Source: Paeniroseomonas aquatica (lineage in GTDB: Bacteria; Pseudomonadota; Alphaproteobacteria; Acetobacterales; Acetobacteraceae). Taken from it: 64,000 nucleotides of DNA. The stretch covers positions 1 through 64,000 of the forward strand of contig NZ_JAUFPN010000165.1 in the NCBI RefSeq assembly GCF_030409335.1. The letters run 5' to 3'. How positions within the stretch are numbered: the stretch's first letter is position 1; every line of letters starts with the position of its first letter. This document shows, in pieces, positions 58,075 to 64,000 of the stretch. Below the pieces are notes generated by a model. It was not told where the DNA came from and did not search any database. It saw only the letters and a list, made by a program, of their open reading frames with translations. Both the position numbers and the translations under genes were made by a program.

Positions 58075-58674
58075 ATGAAGCCTGCCGGGGAGACCGAGGA
58101 CGTCGTGGTGGATCCGCTGGATAGCGAGCGGGGACGGCTTTTCGCCCTCCTGGGGCGCCTGCTCGCGGCGCCGCCGGATGCGGCGTTGCTGGCCGGCCTG
58201 GCCGCCCTGCGCGGCGACGACTCGGCCCTGGGCACGGCCCTCGGGCGGCTGGCCGAGGCGGCCTCCCGCGCCGATGCGGCGGCGGCGGCACGCGAGCATT
58301 TCGCCCTCTTCGTCGGCGTCGGCCGGGGGGAGGTGCTGGCCTATGCCTCCTACTACCTCACCGGCTTCCTGCACGAACGGCCGCTGGCCGAGTTGCGTGG
58401 CACCCTGGCCCGGCTCGGCATCGTCCGCGCCGAGGGGATGGCGGAGCCCGAGGATCAGCTGGGCTTTTGCTGCGAGGTGATGGCGGGGCTGCTGGAAGGC
58501 CGCTTCGGCGGGGAGCCGCCCGAGGCCTTCTTCGCCCGCCACCTGGCGCCCTGGGCCGGGCGCTGCTTCGCCGATATTGCCGGGGCGGAGTCGGCGGCCT
58601 TCTACCGCGCGGTGGGCCTGCTGGGCGGCAGCGTGATCGAGATCGAACAGGCCGCCGCGGCTTTGCCGGCGTGA
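58075..58674 (+). CDS. TorD-family chaperone for formate dehydrogenase
   Basis: This 199-aa all-helical protein has the TorD/DmsD layout: RGRLFALLGRLLAAPPD at the start, REHFALFVGVGRGEVLAYASYYLTGFLHERPLAELRGTLARLGI in the middle and EPEDQLGFCCEVMAGLLEG (the ExxDH-like region). Such chaperones bind the Tat signal of the Mo enzyme and stop export before cofactor insertion. It precedes the Tat-target and fdhA genes by 19 bp, consistent with that role. Confidence 0.87.
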   Translation: MKPAGETEDVVVDPLDSERGRLFALLGRLLAAPPDAALLAGLAALRGDDSALGTALGRLAEAASRADAAAAAREHFALFVGVGRGEVLAYASYYLTGFLHERPLAELRGTLARLGIVRAEGMAEPEDQLGFCCEVMAGLLEGRFGGEPPEAFFARHLAPWAGRCFADIAGAESAAFYRAVGLLGGSVIEIEQAAAALPA

Positions 58675-58693
58675 CCAGGAAAGAGGATTGCCG

Positions 58694-58924
58694 ATGACCG
58701 ACAAGACGGGTGCCGAACGGCGCGGCTTCCTCCGGGCGCTGGGGCTCGGCACTGCCGCGGCCGCGGCCGGCAGCGCCTCGGCCGGGGCCGCGGTGGTGCA
58801 GCGGGCCGATACCGTGCCGGCCGGCCAGGCCGCCAAGGAGAACGACGCCCAGCGCCGCGCCGCGCGCTACGTCGAGAGCGATGAGGTCAAGGCCTTCTAT
58901 CGCACCAACCGCTACGAGCAGTAG
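58694..58924 (+). CDS. Formate dehydrogenase region Tat-target protein
   Basis: The 76-aa protein carries a twin-arginine motif (ERRGFLRALGLG) followed by an Ala-rich hydrophobic region and a charged mature part (ENDAQRRAARYVESDEVKAFYRTNRYEQ). It matches the small 'formate dehydrogenase region TAT target' family found only before fdhA. Possibly a subunit or an escort of the complex. The ATG at 58694 is preceded by GGAAAGAGGA. Confidence 0.85.
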   Translation: MTDKTGAERRGFLRALGLGTAAAAAGSASAGAAVVQRADTVPAGQAAKENDAQRRAARYVESDEVKAFYRTNRYEQ

Positions 58925-58933
58925 GGCCGCAGC

Positions 58934-61867
58934 ATGCTGATCAAACGCGCCGATGGCCGCGCCGCCAGGCAGCGCCTGTCCTCCGCCTACCAGGGTCTCT
59001 CGGGCGGCGGCATGGATCGCCGCGGCTTCCTGCGCCAGGCCGGGCTCGGCGGCGCCGGCCTGGCCGCGCTGGGCAGCCTCGGCGCCGGCCGCGCCCGGGC
59101 GGCGAACGAGGCGACGCCGGACCTCGCCGACCGCAACGCGCCGCTGCAGCGGATCAAGAACGTCTGCACCCATTGCTCGGTCGGCTGCACCGTCACCGCC
59201 GAGGTGCGCCACGGCACCTGGGTCGGCCAGGAGCCGAGCTACGACAGCCCGATCAACCGCGGCACGCATTGCGCCAAGGGCGCCTCGGTGCGCGAGCTGG
59301 TGCACGGCGACCGCCGGCTGAAGTACCCGATGAAGCTGGTCGGCGGGGAATGGCAGCGGCTGAGCTGGGACACCGCGATCTCGGAGATCTCGGCCAAGCT
59401 GCTCGAGGTGCGGGAGAAGGCCGGGCCGGACAGCGTCTTCTGGCTGGGCTCGGCCAAATTCACCAACGAGGCGGCCTACCTGTACCGCAAGCTGGGCGCC
59501 TTCTGGGGCACCAACTCGGTCGACCACCAGGCCCGCATCTGTCATTCCACCACCGTCGCCGGCGTGGCCAATACCTGGGGCTACGGCGCCCAGACCAACA
59601 GCTACAACGACATCCGCAATGCCAAGACCATGATCATCATGGGCGGCAATCCGGCGGAGGCGCATCCGGTCTCCTTGCAGCACGTGCTGACCGGCAAGGA
59701 GGTCAACCGCGCCAACCTCATCGTCATCGACCCCCGCTACACGCGGACGGCGGCGCATGCGACCGAGTACGTGCGGCTGCGCCCGGGCACCGACATCCCG
59801 CTGATCTGGGGCCTGCTCTGGCACATCTTCGAGAATGGCTGGGAGGACAAGCAGTTCATCGCCCAGCGCGTCCACGGCATGGAGGAGATCCGCGCCGAGG
59901 TGGCGAAGTGGAAGCCCGACGAGGTGCAGCGCGTCACCGGCGTGCCGGGCGAACAGCTCAAGCGCGTGGCGCAGATGTTCGCGACGCAGAAGCCGAGCAC
60001 GCTGATCTGGTGCATGGGCGCGACCCAGAAGACCGTCGGCACCGCCAACGTGCGGGCCTATTCCATCCTGCTGCTGGCGACCGGCAACGTCGGCGCGACC
60101 GGCACCGGCGCCAATATCTTCCGCGGCCATACGAACGTGCAGGGCGCGACGGACATGGGCCTCGATGTCACCTCGCTGCCCGGCTACTACGGCCTCGACG
60201 AGAATGCCTGGCGGCATTTCTGCCGGGTCTGGGGCGTCAGCTACGAGTGGATGCAGGGCCGCTTCGGCAGCAAGGCGCTGATGGAGATGCCGGGCATCCC
60301 GACCACGCGCTGGTTCGACGCGACGCTGATGCCGGGCGAGCAGGAAAAGACCGCCGCCGACGGCGAGGCCTATGTCGCCCAGCCGCATAGCCTGAAGGCC
60401 ATGATGGTCTTCGGCCACGGCGGCAACACCGTCACCCGCATCCCGGAATCGATCAAGGGCCTCGAGAAGCTCGAGCTGCTGGTCGTCGCCGACCCGCATC
60501 CGACCACCTTCAGCCAGGTCTCGAACCGCAAGGACGGCACCTACCTGCTGCCGATCTGCACCAGCTTCGAGATGGACGGCACCCGCACCGCCTCCAACCG
60601 CTCGCTGCAGTGGGGCTACAAGATCGTCGATCCGATCTTCGAGAGCCGCAACGACTACGACGTCATCCATGCGCTCGCGCAGAAGCTCGGCTTCGGCGCC
60701 GAGATGTTCAAGACGATCGAGGTCAAGGACGGCGTGGTCAGCGCCGAGAGCATCCTGCGGGAGATGAACCGCGGGCTCTGGAGCATCGGCTATACCGGGC
60801 AGTCGCCCGAGCGCCTGAAGCTGCACATGGAGCACCAGGACAAGTTCGACCTGGTGACCTTGCGCGGCAGGCCCGGCACGCCGGTGGAGCACGACACCTA
60901 CGGCCTGCCCTGGCCCTGCTGGGGCACGCCGGAGATCAGGCATCCCGGCACCCACATCCTCTACAACACCAACCTCCACGTGAAGGACGGCGGCGGCACC
61001 TTCCGCGCCCGCTTCGGCGTCGAGCGCAACGGCCAGACGCTGCTGGCCGAGGGCAGCTGGTCGAAGGGGAGCGAGATCCAGGACGGCTACCCCGAGTTCA
61101 CCGTGGCGATGCTGAAGCGCCTCGGCTGGTTCGACGACCTGACCGCGGCGGAGAAGGCCAGCATCGCCGCGAATTTCGGCCCGAACATCGACCGCGCCGC
61201 CTGGTCCACCGACCTCTCGGGCGGCATCATCCGGGTGGCGCTGGAGCATGGCTGCTCGCCCTTCGGCAATGCCAAGGCCCGCGCCGTCGCCTGGAACCTG
61301 CCGGATCCGGTGCCGGTGCACCGCGAGCCGATCTACACCGCCCGGCCCGACCTGATGGCCAAGTACCCGACCCTGCCCGACCGCCGCGGCTTCCGCATGC
61401 CGCATCTGGGGCAGAGCATCCAGGCCCGCAGCACCACTGTCGTGAAGGACTTCCCCATCATCCTGACCAGCGGCCGGCTGGTGGAATACGAGGGCGGCGG
61501 CGAGGAGACGCGCTCCAACAAGTGGCTGGCCGAGCTGCAGCAGGAGATGTTCGTCGAGATCAACCCGGCGGATGCGACCGAGCGCGGCGTGCGCGACGGC
61601 GGCTGGGTCTGGGTCGCCGGGCCCGAGAACGGCGCGCGGATCAGGGTGAAGGCCCTGGTGACCGAGCGCGTCGGCCGCGGCGTCGCCTTCATGCCCTTCC
61701 ACTTCGGCGGCTTCTACCAGGGCGAGGACCGCCGCGGCTTCTACCCGCCGGGCACCGACCCGATCGTGCTGGGCGAGAGCGTCAATACCATCACGACCTA
61801 TGGCTACGACCCGGTGACCTTCATGCAGGAAACCAAGGTCACGCTCTGCCAGATCAGGAGCGCCTAA
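58934..61867 (+). CDS. Formate dehydrogenase alpha subunit, Mo/W-bis-MGD, cysteine form
   Basis: The 977-aa catalytic subunit oxidises formate to CO2 in the periplasm. It has a Tat motif (MDRRGFLRQAG, Arg29-Arg30), a 4Fe-4S site CTHCSVGC...THCAKG (Cys78, 81, 85, 113), and the metal ligand in SVDHQARICHSTT (Cys203 next to His204). In E. coli FdnG the same place is selenocysteine; here it is a normal TGT/TGC cysteine, so no SECIS is needed. The molydopterin-binding C-domain contains DPRYTRTAAHATEYVRLRPGTD and RLVEYEGGGEETRSNKW. Length and domains agree with FdnG/FdhA of the membrane-linked type. A few bases upstream of the Fe-S beta gene. Confidence 0.96.
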   Translation: MLIKRADGRAARQRLSSAYQGLSGGGMDRRGFLRQAGLGGAGLAALGSLGAGRARAANEATPDLADRNAPLQRIKNVCTHCSVGCTVTAEVRHGTWVGQEPSYDSPINRGTHCAKGASVRELVHGDRRLKYPMKLVGGEWQRLSWDTAISEISAKLLEVREKAGPDSVFWLGSAKFTNEAAYLYRKLGAFWGTNSVDHQARICHSTTVAGVANTWGYGAQTNSYNDIRNAKTMIIMGGNPAEAHPVSLQHVLTGKEVNRANLIVIDPRYTRTAAHATEYVRLRPGTDIPLIWGLLWHIFENGWEDKQFIAQRVHGMEEIRAEVAKWKPDEVQRVTGVPGEQLKRVAQMFATQKPSTLIWCMGATQKTVGTANVRAYSILLLATGNVGATGTGANIFRGHTNVQGATDMGLDVTSLPGYYGLDENAWRHFCRVWGVSYEWMQGRFGSKALMEMPGIPTTRWFDATLMPGEQEKTAADGEAYVAQPHSLKAMMVFGHGGNTVTRIPESIKGLEKLELLVVADPHPTTFSQVSNRKDGTYLLPICTSFEMDGTRTASNRSLQWGYKIVDPIFESRNDYDVIHALAQKLGFGAEMFKTIEVKDGVVSAESILREMNRGLWSIGYTGQSPERLKLHMEHQDKFDLVTLRGRPGTPVEHDTYGLPWPCWGTPEIRHPGTHILYNTNLHVKDGGGTFRARFGVERNGQTLLAEGSWSKGSEIQDGYPEFTVAMLKRLGWFDDLTAAEKASIAANFGPNIDRAAWSTDLSGGIIRVALEHGCSPFGNAKARAVAWNLPDPVPVHREPIYTARPDLMAKYPTLPDRRGFRMPHLGQSIQARSTTVVKDFPIILTSGRLVEYEGGGEETRSNKWLAELQQEMFVEINPADATERGVRDGGWVWVAGPENGARIRVKALVTERVGRGVAFMPFHFGGFYQGEDRRGFYPPGTDPIVLGESVNTITTYGYDPVTFMQETKVTLCQIRSA

Positions 61868-61869
61868 TC

Positions 61870-62466
61870 ATGGCCCGGATGAAATTCCTCTGCGATTCGG
61901 ACCGCTGCATCGAGTGCAACGCCTGCGTCACCGCCTGCAAGAACGAGCATGAGGTGCCCTGGGGCATCAACCGCCGCCGTGTCGTCACCATCAACGACGG
62001 CAAGCCGGGCGAGCGCTCCATCTCCATGGCCTGCATGCATTGCACCGACGCGCCCTGCGCCGCGGTCTGCCCGGTGAGCTGCTTCTACACGACGGCGGAC
62101 GCCATCGTGCTGCACGACAAGGACCTCTGCATCGGCTGCGGCTACTGCTTCTACGCCTGCCCCTTCGGCGCGCCGCAGTATCCGCGGGTCGGCAATTTCG
62201 GCGGCCGCGGCAAGATGGACAAGTGCACCTACTGCGCCGGCGGGCCGCAGCAGGACAACAGCCCGGCGGAATACCTGCAGTACGGCTCGAACCGCATCGC
62301 CGAGGGCAAGCTGCCGCTCTGCGCCGAGATGTGCTCGACCAAGGCGCTGCTGGCCGGCGACGGCGACATCATCGCCAGCATCTACCAGGAACGGGTCCAG
62401 CGCCGCGGCTACGGCTCGGGGGCCTGGGGCTGGCGGACCGCCTACAAGGAGGTGCTGCCGGCATGA
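61870..62466 (+). CDS. Formate dehydrogenase iron-sulfur beta subunit
   Basis: The 198-aa protein carries four ferredoxin-like Cys groups, beginning SDRCIECNACVTACKNEHEVPWGINRRRV, then CMHCTDAPCAAVCPVSCF, DLCIGCGYCFYACPFGAPQYPR and MDKCTYCAGG...CAEMCSTKALL. It passes electrons from FdhA to the cytochrome subunit. Unlike E. coli FdnH it lacks a C-terminal membrane helix. Overlaps the gamma gene by four bases. Confidence 0.94.
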   Translation: MARMKFLCDSDRCIECNACVTACKNEHEVPWGINRRRVVTINDGKPGERSISMACMHCTDAPCAAVCPVSCFYTTADAIVLHDKDLCIGCGYCFYACPFGAPQYPRVGNFGGRGKMDKCTYCAGGPQQDNSPAEYLQYGSNRIAEGKLPLCAEMCSTKALLAGDGDIIASIYQERVQRRGYGSGAWGWRTAYKEVLPA

Positions 62467-63662
62467 CCTCCTTCCTCGCCGGGGCGGCGCTTGCCCTCTC
62501 GCTGGTCGCGGGCGGCGTCGCGGCCCAGAATTCCAACCAGAACTCGAATGTCGCGCCTGCCGGCGGCGCGCCCGAAGTCCAGGCGCCGGTGCCCGAGGTG
62601 GGCAGCGGCCGCGGCGGCGTCGGCGGCGGCCAGGTGCCGAACAGCACCGAACCGCAGCAGCCGACCGGCACCCCGACCGCGCCGCAGGCGACGGTGGCGC
62701 CGACCCCGGTCGCCCCGATCGTGGCGCCGCCGCCGCTGGGCGAACGCGGCCAGCAGGACGCCGCCGAACTGGAGCTGCGCGCGCTGCTGCGCGGCGAACA
62801 CATCTCCGGCCGGGTCAGCATCCCCGATGCCAAATCGGGCAACCTCATCCAGCCGGAGGGCCGCGAATGGCGCGCCTTCCACAACCGGACCCTGACCTGG
62901 GTCGCCGCCATCGCGGTGCTCGGCATGGCCGGGCTGCTCGGGCTGTTCTTCCTGTTCCGCGGGCGGATCCGCATCGGCGAGGGCTGGTCGGGCCGCACCC
63001 TGGTGCGCTTCGGGCTGCTCGAGCGGGTGAACCACTGGATGGTCGCCAGCTGCTTCATCATCCTCGGCCTGTCCGGGCTGAACCTGACCTTCGGCCGCTG
63101 GCTGCTGCTGCCGCTGATCGGGCCGGAGGCCTTCACCGCGGTGAGCCAGGCCGGCAAGATCGCCCACAATTTCCTGGCCTTCCCCTTCACCGCCGGGCTG
63201 GTGGTGATGCTGCTGGTCTGGCTCCGGGACAATATCCCGAACAAGCTGGACCTCGCCTGGATCAAGGCCGGCGGCGGCTTCGTCGGCCATGGCCATCCGA
63301 AGGCCGGGCGTTTCAATGCCGGGCAGAAGATGGTCTTCTGGGTCACGGTGCTGGGCGGCGGGGTGGTCGCGGCCTCGGGCTATGTGCTGATATTCCCCTT
63401 CGCGGTCACCGACATCGCCGGCCAGCAATGGGCGCACATGGTGCATGGCGTGCTCTCGGCGCTGATGGTGGCGGCGATGCTGGCGCATATCTACATCGGC
63501 ACCCTCGGCATGGAGGGGGCCTTCGATGCCATGGGCACCGGCCGCGTCGACTACAACTGGGCCAAGGAGCATCACGCGCTGTGGGTGGAGCAGGAACTGG
63601 CCAAGGCCCACGCGGTCGCCGACATCGGGCAGCCGCAGGCCAGGGCGGCCGGCGCGGACTGA
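62463..63662 (+). CDS. Formate dehydrogenase gamma subunit (cytochrome b556-like)
   Basis: The 399-aa protein has a signal sequence (SFLAGAALALSLVAGGVAAQ), a Pro/Gly/Thr-rich periplasmic linker of ~120 residues, one helix at about 140-160, and a cytochrome-b domain with four helices. Likely haem histidines are in ERVNHWMVASC, KIAHNFLAFPF, WAHMVHGVLSAL and MLAHIYIGTLGME. It hands electrons from the beta subunit to quinone. The long linker is a feature of alphaproteobacterial FdhC/FdoI-like subunits. Ends 10 bp before mobB. Confidence 0.9.
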   Translation: MTSFLAGAALALSLVAGGVAAQNSNQNSNVAPAGGAPEVQAPVPEVGSGRGGVGGGQVPNSTEPQQPTGTPTAPQATVAPTPVAPIVAPPPLGERGQQDAAELELRALLRGEHISGRVSIPDAKSGNLIQPEGREWRAFHNRTLTWVAAIAVLGMAGLLGLFFLFRGRIRIGEGWSGRTLVRFGLLERVNHWMVASCFIILGLSGLNLTFGRWLLLPLIGPEAFTAVSQAGKIAHNFLAFPFTAGLVVMLLVWLRDNIPNKLDLAWIKAGGGFVGHGHPKAGRFNAGQKMVFWVTVLGGGVVAASGYVLIFPFAVTDIAGQQWAHMVHGVLSALMVAAMLAHIYIGTLGMEGAFDAMGTGRVDYNWAKEHHALWVEQELAKAHAVADIGQPQARAAGAD

Positions 63663-63672
63663 CGGCGGCCCC

Positions 63673-64000
63673 ATGCGGATGATCGGCCTCGCCGGCTGGA
63701 GCGGGGCCGGCAAGACCACTTTGCTCGCCAAGCTCATCCCGGAGCTGACGGCGCGCGGGGTCGGCGTCTCCACTATCAAGCACGCGCATCACCGCTTCGA
63801 CGTGGACACGCCGGGCAAGGACAGCTGGGTCCACCGCGAGGCCGGGGCGCGGCAGGTGCTGGTGTCCTCGGCCAACCGCTGGGCGCTGATGACCGAGCTG
63901 CGCGGCGCGGCGGAGCCGGAGCTGCGGCAGCTGCTCGGGCAGCTCGCGCCGGTCGATCTCGTGCTGGTCGAGGGCTTCAAGCGCGACCGGCACCCCAAGA
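63673..64000 (+). CDS. mobB: Molybdopterin-guanine dinucleotide biosynthesis protein B, partial (runs off right edge)
   Basis: The visible 109 codons contain Walker A GWSGAGKTTLL at the start, HAHHRFDVDTPGKDSWVHREAGARQVLVSSANRWALMTEL and DLVLVEGFKRD. This is MobB, a GTPase that aids attachment of GMP to molybdopterin for the bis-MGD cofactor of FdhA. The end of the gene is outside the window. Confidence 0.93.
   Translation, partial: MRMIGLAGWSGAGKTTLLAKLIPELTARGVGVSTIKHAHHRFDVDTPGKDSWVHREAGARQVLVSSANRWALMTELRGAAEPELRQLLGQLAPVDLVLVEGFKRDRHPK

Noticed and set aside
58934-61867. Selenocysteine-containing formate dehydrogenase
   Set aside because: The metal-ligand codon reads Cys and there is no in-frame TGA at that place.
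1-64000. CRISPR array, prophage, toxin-antitoxin or other defence island
   Set aside because: No regular spaced repeats, integrase, phage structural genes or small toxin-antitoxin pairs were found on either strand.

Overview
The window is very GC-rich DNA, with G/C at most third codon positions. It most likely comes from an alphaproteobacterium of the Acetobacteraceae type (Roseomonas-like). This rests on the SecB / Tim44-like / MltA neighbourhood, the formate dehydrogenase operon with its DUF3305/DUF3306 accessory genes, many Tat-type signal peptides, and frequent 4-bp ATGA/GTGA gene overlaps. The genus assignment is inference. No tRNA, rRNA, CRISPR array or intact insertion sequence was seen.

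Region 1 (1-16 kb) is an exopolysaccharide region. On the plus strand are an ExoY-type priming sugar transferase, a COG5610-type HAD protein, a coupled 53-codon ORF, a Wzz/BY-kinase co-polymerase and an O-antigen-polymerase-like membrane protein. A GH16 glycanase and a GT4 glycosyltransferase follow on the minus strand. After these the DNA becomes patchy: about 1 kb without genes, an AT-rich methyltransferase, another gap, a glycosidase-like protein with an RTX-type C-terminus, a gap, and an unrecognised proline-rich membrane protein. Region 2 (16-24 kb, minus strand) is a tightly packed glycan operon: DegT aminotransferase, glycosyltransferase, UDP-GlcNAc 2-epimerase, glycosyltransferase and a CapD/PglF-like sugar dehydratase. 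It lies downstream of secB and a histidine phosphatase.

Region 3 (24-40 kb) is mostly housekeeping and transport. It holds a Tim44-like gene and mltA; a LutA-like protein, a 2-oxoglutarate dioxygenase and a dCMP-deaminase-like gene joined by overlaps; a PhnDEC-type ABC importer coupled to an atypical metallophosphoesterase; a PhyH dioxygenase with an orphan binding protein; a bifunctional fatty-acid oxidation enzyme; and a TRAP transporter.

Region 4 (40-47.5 kb) is a six-gene Hyf/complex-I-like membrane operon (B, C, E, F, G, I). Its large subunit lacks the N-terminal cysteines that bind NiFe, so it should be an energy-converting hydrogenase-related (Ehr-type) complex and not a hydrogenase. 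Region 5 (47.5-52.4 kb) contains single genes: a TauD-like dioxygenase, a pirin, an alpha/beta hydrolase, an MDR oxidoreductase, DUF427 and a small lipoprotein.

Region 6 (52.4-64 kb) is a formate dehydrogenase locus. A 680-aa multi-cluster Fe-S protein is divergent from a nine-gene series: a biotin/lipoate-ligase-like protein without the catalytic lysine, four DUF-type proteins, a TorD-like chaperone, a small Tat-signal protein, the Mo/W alpha subunit (cysteine, not selenocysteine, at the metal), the Fe-S beta subunit and the cytochrome b gamma subunit. MobB begins at the right edge. Together these make, mature and energise a periplasmic formate oxidase feeding the quinone pool.
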